A stretch of 64,000 nucleotides of DNA, taken from Triplophysa rosa. Lineage: Eukaryota; Chordata; Actinopteri; Cypriniformes; Nemacheilidae. The position numbers and the translations under genes are program-made. Position 1 is the first letter of the stretch. Every line of letters starts with the position of its first letter. The stretch lies in the NCBI RefSeq assembly GCF_024868665.1, contig NC_079910.1, positions 10,636,976 through 10,700,975 of the forward strand, read 5' to 3'. The notes under the pieces were generated by a model. The model was given only the letters and a program-made list of their open reading frames with translations, did not search any database and was not told the origin of the DNA. This document shows positions 1 through 9,268 of the stretch, one piece after another.

Positions 1-59
1 CTTGCCTTGGTTTTGTGTCCGTCCAAAAGAAGTAAATGGGGTCCAAAGCTATTCAGTTA

Positions 60-330
60 CCAACTTTGTTAAACATAGTTTATTTTGTGTTCTGCAGAAA
101 AAAAGAAAGTCATAAAGGTTTGAAATGACAAAAAGGCGAGTAAAAAATGAAAATTCTTCCAAAATTTACTCTCATGTGATTCCAAATCGGTATGATTTTT
201 TTTCTTCTGTAGAACACAAATGAAGATCTTTTGAAGAACGTTGGTAAGCAAACAAATTTGCCCCTTATCGACTTCCATTGTATAGAAACAAAACCACCGA
301 GACATTTCTCAAAATATCTTTATTTGTGTT
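60..330. repeat. partial TTAA-type MITE remnant
   Basis: Contains the diagnostic AGAAAGTCATAAAGGTTTGAAATGAC and TTCTGTAGAACACAAA pieces, which recur in shorter form in other TTAA-flanked elements of this window. Both ends are unclear. It lies in an eif4g3 intron. Confidence 0.5.
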
Positions 331-332
331 AA

Positions 333-852
333 AGGGGAACTCCGACCAAAAATGAAAATTCTGCCATTATTTACTCACCCTCAAGTAGTTTAACATCCCT
401 AGGACCTCCGTTTTCCCAGATCGCAAATTAAGGTCGTTTTGGAAGTTGTCTGACTCCTCCACAGATTGCAACGCAACCAAACACACGAGCCACATGACAG
501 TGCATCCGGTGTCGTGGCTCTGGTGAACGCGTGCTGAAAACTAACACTCAAATCCAGGAAGTTTTTGAATACAGTCATTAGTTTTGTTTGTTTGCGCACA
601 AAAAGTATCCTCGTCGCATTATTTTAATTTATACTGAACCACCGGAGTCGAGTAGACTATTTTACGATGTCTTTACGCACTTTCAGTGGTTTGAAGATTG
701 GTTGCGTTGCAATCTCTGGAGGAGTCAGAAAGCTTCCAAAACTACCTTAATTTGCGTTTTTGGGAAGAATGGAGGTCCTACAGATGTTAAACCACTTGAG
801 GGTGAGTAATTAATGGCAGAAATTCATGGTGGTCAGAGGTCAGAGTTCCCCT
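333..852. mobile_element. 520-bp TTAA-flanked inverted-repeat element
   Basis: TTAA then AGGGGAACTC at the left is mirrored by GAGTTCCCCT then TTAA at the right. The arms pair far inward: the left-arm block near 406-477 (GGACCTCCGTTTTCCC and onward) reappears inverted at 700-790. It is a foldback element of about 520 bp without coding capacity. Confidence 0.75.
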
Positions 853-1262
853 TTAAAGAGTCATATATTTTAAGAAACATGTGGGTGAATAACATGAATG
901 ACATTTTTTATTTATGGATTAACTATCCCGTTAGGGCTGGTTGATATGTTTACATATCTTTAAATCTTTACAACAATATTTACACATACATTTTCCCAAC
1001 ATACAGTTGCAAGACTGTTGAAGTAATGGCGGAAAACCAAATATAATGATGTAGTCTTAAAGAAAACTTTAAAGAGACCAAATAAAAATAAAAAGCTTAT
1101 TAAAATCATTATGTTGCTTGACTTTAGATTGTTATATCAAAATGTGAATGCTAAATATATCACCCAGTCCAAGTAGGCACACAATCACACGTGAACCTAC
1201 ACACATAAACACACAAACGCAGACAAACAGAAAGACTCAGGTAGCTGTGCGGGAGCACTCAC

Positions 1263-1328
1263 CCCTCCTATTGCCTCCCAACTTTTAGGGTGATAGAGGT
1301 GCGCAGCGGATACTGTTGAAACTGATAC
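1263..1328 (-). other. eif4g3: possible alternative 3' extension of the eif4g3 exon
   Basis: Past the GTATCA donor the minus-strand frame stays open for exactly 22 more codons. It then meets GGG|GTGAGTGC, a stronger match to the donor consensus than GTATCA. Using it would add 66 in-frame nt. Whether it is used cannot be told from sequence alone. Confidence 0.3.
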
Positions 1329-1436
1329 CTGAGAGAGTCCAGGGGAGGACGAGTGACCTGGCGGTGTGGCCGCTAGGTTAGGGTGTCCCTTGTTGATTTC
1401 ATGTGCTGTGTATGGAGAACCATGGGGTCTCTGTAC
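1329..1436 (-). CDS. eif4g3: eif4g3 coding exon (third from the 5' end here)
   Basis: This is part of eukaryotic initiation factor 4 gamma 3, the cytoplasmic scaffold that binds eIF4E, eIF4A, eIF3 and PABP in cap-dependent translation. On the minus strand an acceptor (tttcag) precedes 108 nt, exactly 36 codons, containing EINKGHPNLAATPPGH and SSPGLSQ. As I recall it, vertebrate EIF4G3 has almost the same stretch in its long N-terminal isoforms. The exon ends at CTCTCTCAG|GTATCA. It is phase 0 on both sides and joins in frame to the upstream exon at 2961-3030. A second in-frame donor lies 66 nt further on. The protein region is proline-rich and probably disordered, ahead of the PABP and eIF4E binding parts. 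The remaining exons lie left of the window. Confidence 0.82.
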
Positions 1437-2295
1437 CTGAAATACAGACAGGAAACTATCAATACCTGTGAGTTAATCAAAGCAACATAACGCAGTCACG
1501 TATTTTTTTTTTTTTTACCACTCCAGACCGGACCGTGTGGTCTGGCTCCATGTCTCTCAGAGGATCTTTGCCTCACTTGCATCATGCTTTGCTTGTTATA
1601 TGAAGACAGCAAACAGCCACAGCGTGAAACGCTCCATTGACAACCAATTACAGCAAAACTGTGTACTGTCCGCTTTTGTCGCTTATAGGGCCAACTGAAA
1701 GCACAGCGTCTTAAGTCAGTTCTGCCTGGATTTTGAAAGTTGCTGCTGTAATTATAAATCGCGGGCTCGGGCCAGAAGCTGATAATGAGATTAACTTGGT
1801 GGTTGCACCAGGAAAGACTGCAGCCTGTGCAACCCCATAAGTCATTACAGAAAACAAGAAACCTGCAGTCCTGTCGTCTATTTTTTGCAGATCAAAGTCA
1901 TGACGGCTTCAAACAGGTCTAAATTGTGGTCATCTGCAAGACAGACCAGCTCTTAAACAAACATCACTACCATGGTAGCTCACCATACGTGTCCAATGAC
2001 AATCACTCAATCTGACATCTAAACTGCATACCGGTGATTTTATTGTCCTTCTGCTCATATTCGACCAAAATCCCCAATATCCCATGCAGCCTCAGCAGTT
2101 GGAGACTGACCCATTTATCTACAGGGATTAGGCAATCTATCCAGCAACCTAGGCTTTTCCAGGGTGGGGTGCTGTGCTTGGGATCCCAAATGAGGGGGCT
2201 CTGTGACCCAACACAGGCAGTAGGAACTGGAGAAAAAAAGAACTCGGCAGAAAAAGCGTTCCCACTCCTGGACATCCCTCCCCTTACGAAAATTA

Positions 2296-2425
2296 ACCAT
2301 GGTTTTTTGTGGTACAAGTGTAGTAACCATGTTTTTTTGGTGCATTGATTACTTGGGGCAAAACCATGGTTTTACTACAGTTACCATCGTTTAACCATGG
2401 TTTTTACAAAAAAAAACATGGTTTT
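2296..2425. repeat. AACCATGGTTTT inverted-repeat element
   Basis: Several copies of AACCATGGTTTT and its near-palindromic variants occur within 130 bp. This is a short, AT-rich, symmetric repeat, possibly a MITE. Confidence 0.45.
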
Positions 2426-2630
2426 CAAAACATTTTCATTACAGTACATTTTTGTAACTGTACAAACATCACCAGCCTTGTTCTCTCAACCTCACGTCAC
2501 TCCCAGCCTCTCTCATGGGACTTCTTGTCATTCACCTCTGAAACAAAACATCTGAACGTGATGATAACCGTGATTAAGTGGCACCTGAAACATCTAACAA
2601 TTTCTCAATAACCATTGGAGCATTATCTTT

Positions 2631-2785
2631 CCTGTGGCTCAGTGGCTAGAGCATGGCACTAGCAATGCCAAGGTCATGGGTTCGATCCCAGGGGATTGCA
2701 CACACAAAAATTATAATACAATGCAATGTAAGTCGCTTTGGATAAAAGGGTCTGCCAAATGCATAAATGTAAATGTAAATCTCTC
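2631..2785 (+). mobile_element. tRNA-derived V-type SINE
   Basis: The head TGGCTCAGTGGCTAGAGCAT resembles a pol III A box, followed by GGTTCGATCCC (B box). The tail has AAGTCGCTTTGGATAAAAGG and GTCTGCCAAATGCATAAATG, the conserved 3' end shared by vertebrate V-SINEs, and finishes in ATGTAAATGTAAAT. The length is typical of a full copy. Confidence 0.85.
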
Positions 2786-2960
2786 AAGTGTTGCGAAACA
2801 TATTAGCACCTCATTCTAAAAGTAGAGGTTTGGTGCAGATCTTTGGTAAGAGTTTGGTAGGTGTGAATAACTTATTTAGGTTATCTAAGATGACCGGTGA
2901 CAAGTTTAATATCTACATGTGTCTGTTAAGACAAAAATGAGAATGGAGCATTTAACTCAC

Positions 2961-3030
2961 ACTGTATACAGCAGTGACGGGTTGCGTGTTGAAGATTCGC
3001 TCATCCAGGGTAGGTGGCACTCGTTGAATC
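2961..3030 (-). CDS. eif4g3: eif4g3 coding exon (second from the 5' end here)
   Basis: A 70-nt minus-strand exon has a good acceptor (pyrimidine-rich, ending cccctag) and a consensus donor AGT|GTGAGT. It starts with one nucleotide that completes a split codon. The remaining 23 codons read IQRVPPTLDERIFNTQ followed by PVTAVYS, then run in phase 0 into the exon at 1329-1436. The split codon also joins the exon ending at 6046 to give PQTQ-IQRVPP, so all three exons make one open frame. The assignment rests on this phase agreement and on linkage to the clearly EIF4G3-like downstream exon. The segment is short and shows no domain by itself. Confidence 0.72.
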
Positions 3031-3192
3031 CTAGGGGGAATATTAAGGAAAACTCTGGAGCAGAAAGTACTTAAGGCCAAACACAGCAACAAGGTGGGAA
3101 AACAATGCATAAAAGAATGCAGATAAACACAGCGACATCAAAATGAAAGATATTAACAAACATATTTTCATTTCACATTACCGTTTCTTCAA

Positions 3193-3420
3193 TGGATAGT
3201 TCATACATAAATTCACTCGTATTTTACTCACCCTAATGTTACTTCAAAAATTAAAACCCCTCTTTGGAGGTGATAAAAAGAAAGTTAGATTAGCACTTTC
3301 ATTGCATGCTAAAAAACAGCAGCCTCAACATTCTTTAAAGTTATTTTTTGTGTTCCACAGAACAAAGTCAGTCATACAGGTTTAAAATGACGTGAGGGTG
3401 AGTAAATGATGACAGTTTCA
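3193..3420. repeat. TTAA-type MITE remnant
   Basis: Starts TGGATAGTTCATACATAAAT and ends GTGAGGGTGAGTAAATGATG, both diagnostic for the AGGGATAGTTCACCC family. It has lost its terminal TTAA copies. Confidence 0.6.
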
Positions 3421-3585
3421 GATTCAGATGACACTAGGTTTTCCTGTACGTGTTTTTGTTAAAGTTAGGAAACGTAAGTAAGGGAACTCTCAGACAAGAT
3501 TGGCTCTGTGGAAAATTGAAACTTTTTTCAGCTCCTACTCATTTACCGGTGTTTCCCTCTTCTCTTATAAGCCAGTGTGGGGTTA

Positions 3586-3893
3586 AGCCCCGTTCAAACC
3601 GCCAGCGACTGGCAGCGAGAGAGCAACATAATCTTACTCATTCAACGGCGACTACCGGCAACATAAACGAAAGTGTCCGTTGGCGTCAAGTGGGCGTGTT
3701 TAGCAATGCGACAAAGTTGAGTATTGTTCAAATTTATGCTAATGACAAGCAACTTTCAGGAGCAAGTACAAAGCAGTGGAGCTCCTCAAGTAACTGTTAC
3801 TAGAGCAAACAAAGCTAAGAACAACTCCTAACAACCTCACAGAAGAGACGAGGGACACACAGCAACTAAGTCGCTGGCGGCATGAACGGGACA
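3586..3893. mobile_element. 308-bp Harbinger-like MITE with TTA duplication
   Basis: The left end AGCCCCGTTCAAACCGCCAG mirrors the right end CTGGCGGCATGAACGGGACA. Both sides are flanked by TTA (3583-3585 and 3894-3896). A 3-bp TWA duplication is characteristic of PIF/Harbinger elements. Confidence 0.7.
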
Positions 3894-6045
3894 TTAGTCT
3901 GGCACACACTGAGTACTCCAGTGGGGTTATCCAAGTGGCTCTGTGGAGCGAACTGGAATTCACGAGACGAGAAATCAGAACACAGCACAAAATTGACAAA
4001 ACTATGCCTATAAATTTTGTCCCAAGAAATTTCCGAAAAACTAAATAAAAATAGTGTCTATTTACTTATGGTGCCATAATAATGATTCTTTAATAAAACA
4101 AATTTCAACAATTAAAAAGGTTCTTGGCCACACAAATCAAAATCTGTGATTTAAGACAGTCGAGTGGACGTGCGCAGCACAAACTGCCATAGACAACCAT
4201 CTCAATGTGTATTAGCATGCTGTAGGAGTACAGAGGCTGAAGATGGAGATGTGTCTACCATGTCCAGCCCAGCAGCAGTGCCGCCCCAGTTTTGCTGTAC
4301 AACCAGGCTATTGTTAAAAGGGGGGGAAACCTTCCTCCTCTGCGCCAAGGCACACACATTGTTAATACTGAGAAAATTTAGAGTTTACTGTAACTGGGGT
4401 AATACAACAGCTGTTAGTTACCCATTTAAACTTTCCCTAGGCATGCCGCCATGGATCTTTCACAGTAATCTGGTGCGCACGTCATGCCTTTACAGCCACA
4501 GTTTAAACTGGTTTGTAGGTTACAGATTATTTTTAGTGCCATTGAGCAGTGTTTAAGATACACAATGACACAGCAGACCGACAACATCTATTCTCCGGTT
4601 TCTCTCAGTTTCACTTACGAACAATCAAAATGACCAAAAAATGCTTTGATGCTCGAGTGCTATATGAAGGAAAATACAGTTAATCAATAGCAGGTTTATT
4701 ACGAAATGTCAAGCGTTTTACATTAACTCCCAGCAAGCCATTAGCCAACAGCTAAAATAAACTTCAAAGGAGTTTATAAACTTGGAAAATATTAGCATTG
4801 TGTGAAATACACTGTTGGACTTGTTAAGAGACAACAGCACACTCCTATACATCTATTATAACAACAGAATCTAAATCTTTATATAACTTTTAGGTAAAAA
4901 ACTGGTTATAGAGTCAGCAGCACTGCTAATGCGCTACAGAACAGAAACAGAAACCACTGACTGTAAATGTTTTTGGGGAATCCCCACCATTATATAAACT
5001 AAAACCAAAGGCGCTAAAGGAAAGTCTAAAACAAGAAAAGACTGACTGTATGTGACTGTGACAATCTGTTCAGATTTTTGAAATCTATTGACATTCGTGG
5101 TTGCTCAAACTATTGTCATTTACATGTGTCGAGAGGAAAATGCATTGCAATACATTTAAAGGAAAACTACAATTCTCTACCCACAAGCCCACAGGAAACC
5201 CGCAGTTTGTTCGTCCAGCAACTCTCCAGCAGAGACATATGAGGTCCACTGTTGTTTTACTGCAGTGGCTCAGAGAACATGAAGCTTCATGGGTGTAATA
5301 TGCTGCTCAAGCACACAGGATGCTGACAGAAGAATACAGGCAGTTCCAATAGACGGGCTTTAGCGTTACAGACATGAACATAAACGACACTGTACAGCCT
5401 GACAGCTCAATTATTCGAAACGTCACTGTTTATTTCACGTTCCCTGAGATACGGATACAAGTATGACATCTGTGTAGCTCACTCTAACATTTAGATGGAT
5501 CTGCATCACGTTTGACATTCAAATGAAGCTATATTTATCGCCAAACATCCGACTTATTTGTAAAGTCACATTCAGAGACCAAAATATTCTAGGACATCTT
5601 ACAGACATAACATAAAGCTTAATGCTTCAGCGTCGCCACACTGGCCCGGTGTGATGATGATGATCAACACAACCCGGTGTTCTGACAATTTACGCTACAC
5701 GAGGGTAGCACAATTCGATGGGTAGCACAAATCGACGGAACACCGGCAGCTGGGCTTCTGACAGCTATTACTCTTGACAGTTATTCCTATGAGAATGGAC
5801 CTCTATGGAAGAGAAGCAACACCCAAAACAACGCTCAAGCCCAAAGACAAACGAACATCCTTGTACTGTCACGTCCGTTTCATAAGCGACCAACCTAGGC
5901 AATAGTTTTGAGGCACCATATCGTCTTTTAAAGCACTGATCTTGTTCTAAAATGTTGCCTAAGTAGGCAGCTCGCTAGGTTTGTAAACGCAGCCAATAGA
6001 CAGAGATTTGCAAAGGAAATTGTTTGCTTTTTAAAGAAAGGATAC

Positions 6046-6203
6046 TGCGTCTGCGGTACTGGTGGGAGCTGCTGGGTGACAGGCGGCCCCGGCGGTAGCG
6101 GTACTTGGGTCAAGGGGGCCCGCAGCTGGCTCGAGGGTGACGGCCCGGTTCCAGGTCCAGTTCCAGCGGCTGGTTTCGGCACCGCTTTCGGCGGCAAACT
6201 CAT
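6046..6203 (-). CDS. eif4g3: eif4g3 first coding exon (proline-rich N-terminus)
   Basis: This is the proposed N-terminus of eif4g3. ATG at 6203 opens a minus-strand frame beginning MSLPPKAVPKPAAGTG. About 52 codons are rich in Pro, Gly, Gln and Thr and end at ACGCA|GTATCC. The 158-nt coding part leaves two bases, which pair with the single base opening the 2961-3030 exon. It lies in GC-rich, CpG-rich DNA, as expected for a 5' exon of a housekeeping gene. The frame reads on past the donor for about 40 codons, but that tail has no pro-rich character and looks like intron. The donor is weak (GTATCC), so the exact exon end is less certain than the reading frame. Confidence 0.62.
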
Positions 6204-6720
6204 CGCAGAAAAAAAAACAAACGCGCTGATTTGTAGATATTTACAGTAATAAAGTAGCTAGCGACAAGTCGCGTAAAAACAGCGCACGTAAAAAATATTG
6301 CTGGCGAGTTACGTCAAGACCGGGGCCTTGTAGAAGCAGGTTGCCGGTGTTTGAGCGGATAGAAAGCTTGAGCTAACAAGCTAGCTAGCTTATTGATAGA
6401 ATAGCAGGCTAAAGTTAGCCAGCTAGCGCTTATTGTGGTTTATCTTCATCGTTGAAGGTTTGGGGGGTTGTTCCCCCTCCCCGGTCGGGGTTTCCGAGGA
6501 CCTAGTTCGCCTCTTCTTGCCAGGGCGATCTTGACAGGTATCCCCCTTTTGGAAAATTGATAATACTTTGTTTACAACTGCTCTTTGACGAGAGTCTCTC
6601 CACGGAGTGTGATGATTCCGCTCAACATGGCGCTGTGGCCACCTCCAGCAGTTCTACAGGACCGTTCTTTCGTTTTACCTCGGTTATTTCCGTGAACTTT
6701 CGGATTGTGTAAACGTCAAC
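6060..6720 (-). promoter_or_regulatory. eif4g3: CpG-rich 5' region of eif4g3
   Basis: GC and CpG content rises clearly over exon 1 and upstream of the proposed eif4g3 ATG, against an AT-rich background on both sides. It includes GCTAGCTAGCT-like repeats near 6376-6430 and a GC-rich block at 6470-6540. This suits a TATA-less promoter of a widely expressed gene. No transcription start can be fixed from sequence alone. Confidence 0.35.
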
Positions 6721-8292
6721 GAGTGTGTACGAAAGAATGGAATGCAGTGTACTGAACTCATAACCAAGTCGGATGTCAGCCAAGAAGATAGTTACAAACT
6801 GTTTAATGGCAAAACATTTGAGCAGCCCAAACCTGCCTTTTAAATGTCAATCGCTCGCTTCGTACTGTGCAAAACGTCTCCCCGTTTTTGGATCAGTTTG
6901 AACCCGGTTCGTGATGTTACAGTGACATCTTGCGTCCACGAACTCGCGGTGCAGTTCATTAGACTTCAGTTTTGGTAAAGTATTAATAAGCGATTTCCCA
7001 TCTGAACGGGTTTTGTTTAGCGCCGAATAATAGAAAGACGAAATAATCGAAAGGAACGTTGAGATTATTATTGACAAGCACGCTGAAAGAGACCATACTG
7101 CATGCATTGAATACTTTGATTTCACTTCTGCCTCTAGTCTAAATTGCAAGATTATTCAGTGTTGAGGAAACATTTGATTGTTCTGGACAGCACAAACGAT
7201 ACAATCCACACCACTTACTGTCATATATTTTGATTGGGATGATTTGTATTGTAGTTTAGATGTGTACATGATACCCGTCATATTGTTCTGCATGTGTTAG
7301 AGGTGTTTTTCAAGTAACCTAAAAAATCGCTTCATGTGCTAACATATAAATTAACTGTCTTTATTAAAAGTCAGTAATGTAATGTAATGGCACTGAAACC
7401 TGGCTGCAGGATGAATCAATAAACGTATTTTTAGAGTTAGGTCAAGCATGTTCTTATAGTGTGGTAATCGCAAAATTAAAATAATGTTTTTTTTCCTAAA
7501 TGCCAATAATGTGTAATGTGTAGCCTACCTGTAACTCAGTGCCACGTTTATGCACTTTATCATTTAAAGCGTGCGTGTGTGTGTACATAATGATAAGAAA
7601 AGAAACACTGAAGACAAAAGACACTGGTTTGGATTTAGTTACAATATATTATTATTATTATTATAGCCTATATAAGATAAATGTAACTACTTAATATAGC
7701 AAGCTAAACTCCAAAATAAAGGCACATTCTTTACATTTAAGTAAGACATGCTGTGTTACGTTTCTCTATGAAAGAAATAATCATTAATGAATAAAGTCAT
7801 GTCCTTTGTTAATTGTGTACTGTATTCCTCTGACTGAACAGAAAGAGATTCATACACTAAGATAGTCAGCATAAATAAGACAAAGGTAATCTACGTCTTA
7901 TCTTGAGGTAAATGTTTATTAAAAGGGTCTACTAGTTTTAAGTGTAGAAGTTCCTCTGAATTTGACACTTTTAAGAGAGCTCCTTTTCTCTTTAAAGGGA
8001 CCGTTCACCCCAAAATGAATCATAGTTTTCTCACGTTACTCCAAGCCTATACAAATTTCGATGTTACGCTGAACACACAAAAAAAGTGTGTACTATAGTC
8101 AATGGTGCCCCAAAACTGTTTTCTTTCCTACATTCTTTAAAATATCTTCTTCTGTGTTTTACATAACAACGAAATGTATACAGGTTTGGAACAACTTGAG
8201 GGTGAGTAAATGATGGCAGAATTTTCATTTTTGGGTGAACTGTTCCTTTAAGTCAAATCAGGTGACTCCCCAAACATAATGATTTAATGTTT
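6204..8292. other. intergenic region between lactbl1 and eif4g3
   Basis: It runs from the eif4g3 CpG-rich start region to the end of lactbl1. A TTAA-type MITE occupies 7996-8247. A minus-strand AATAAA at 7915-7920 could serve lactbl1, about 375 bp after its stop. There is a short ATT repeat near 7646-7664 and no other gene. Confidence 0.6.
7996..8247. mobile_element. TTAA-flanked MITE (AGGGAYRGTTCACCC family)
   Basis: TTAA followed by AGGGACCGTTCACCCCAAAA at the left; TTTTGGGTGAACTGTTCCT followed by TTAA at the right. It includes CTTGAGGGTGAGTAAATGAT. The 252-bp copy is complete. Confidence 0.8.
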
Positions 8293-9268
8293 TCAACCAG
8301 TAAAAATGGGTTTGCGAGGTATCCTTGCAACTTTATAAGTGTTTAACCCTGGAACATCAAAACCTGGTGAGAGACCATTTTTGTTGAAGATGTAAAAGTT
8401 AAAGAGCTGCCCGTCCTGAGCTGCGAGAGACACAGAGGCAGCATTCACTTTCAGCTCACAGGGGTATTCTTTCTCAAACACAACCCTAAACACCCTATCC
8501 TCCAAATAACTGAGCTTCAAAGTTCTGTACTTCACTGGAACCATGGAGTCCACCTGTGGTCCGAACTGCTCCATAGACAGCACGCCATTCATGTCTGCCT
8601 TGATCTCATAAAATGTTATGTTGCTGTAGGTAAAATAGCCTAAATAGGGTACAGGGTCCGGAGGCGGGGTGAGAACACGACGTGCATCTCTGAAGGCACT
8701 TTCCATGGCAGGGAGTAGATAACTGTAGGCCTTGTCTACAAGGTCCTCATCAGGTTTGATCCCAGCCATAAGGATGACCAAACCTAGTTTCATATGTGGA
8801 ACAAGGGAGATGGTGGCTGAATAACCATCCAGATCCCCGTCTTTGCGGATGATGTCATACCCCAACCGTTCATTCACCTCCCAAGGTGTTCCCGTTTGAT
8901 TCGCAAAGTAACTGCGGTCACAGCGAAATAAAGGCATCAGTATGGTCTTGAGGGTGTCAGACTGTAGAACCTGCCCATAGTAGGCACCCAACAGCATCAT
9001 CACAAGTTTGGCCATGTCAGCAGGTGTGGAATACATCTGCCCCGACGGTCTGTACCAGCCAAGGTCATAGAGAGGCGCAGGCAGCCCACTCGAGTACACA
9101 CCTATTGCCATCTGGCTCTCTATCTCAGGGGTGATTTCAAAGCCGGTGTCCTCCATTCCCAGCGGTTGCAGGATATTTTCAGACACCCAGCTCTGATAAT
9201 CTGTTCCTGCCACCTTCTCTGCCATCACGTGGGCCAGCAGGGAGAAGGCCAAGTTGCTGTAGTGGCAT
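8293..9268 (-). CDS. lactbl1: lactbl1 exon 6: YxN motif, rest of the catalytic domain and C-terminus
   Basis: 976 nt starting after acceptor tcctcag and ending in a stop. It begins CHYSNLAFSLLAHVMAEKV with the YSN motif. Then come QPLGMEDTGFE, a substrate-cleft segment (RPSGQMYSTPADMAKLVMML), and KDGDLDGYSATISLVPH at the third-motif position. About 130 further residues form a C-terminal beta-rich region. The coding exon is unusually long for this gene, as expected for a last exon. Confidence 0.95.

Larger units (their letters stand above)
1..1328 (-). other. eif4g3: eif4g3 intron (left edge)
   Basis: Intronic on the minus strand. Apart from the two inverted-repeat elements before 853 I see AT-rich unique sequence and a short CA-rich stretch near 1185-1225. 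No further exon could be recognised, although the next eif4g3 exon should lie in or beyond this part. Confidence 0.6.
1437..2960 (-). other. eif4g3: eif4g3 intron
   Basis: Unique sequence with a poly(T) run at 1504-1516, an AACCATGGTTTT-rich repeat (2296-2425) and a V-type SINE (2631-2785). No exon seen. Confidence 0.6.
3031..6045 (-). other. eif4g3: eif4g3 first intron
   Basis: About 3 kb between the first and second coding exons. It holds a TTAA-type MITE remnant (3193-3420) and a Harbinger-like MITE (3586-3893). The rest is AT-rich unique sequence. Confidence 0.55.

Noticed and set aside
333..852. Two short frames ending in similar peptides on opposite strands
   Set aside because: Shadow of the foldback symmetry of the MITE.
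2634..2700. tRNA gene
   Set aside because: A- and B-box-like sequences belong to a SINE head. The stem pairings are poor and a SINE tail follows.
6847..7149. 100-codon minus-strand frame upstream of eif4g3
   Set aside because: No family resemblance, and it lies between two well-placed genes. No splice partner was seen.
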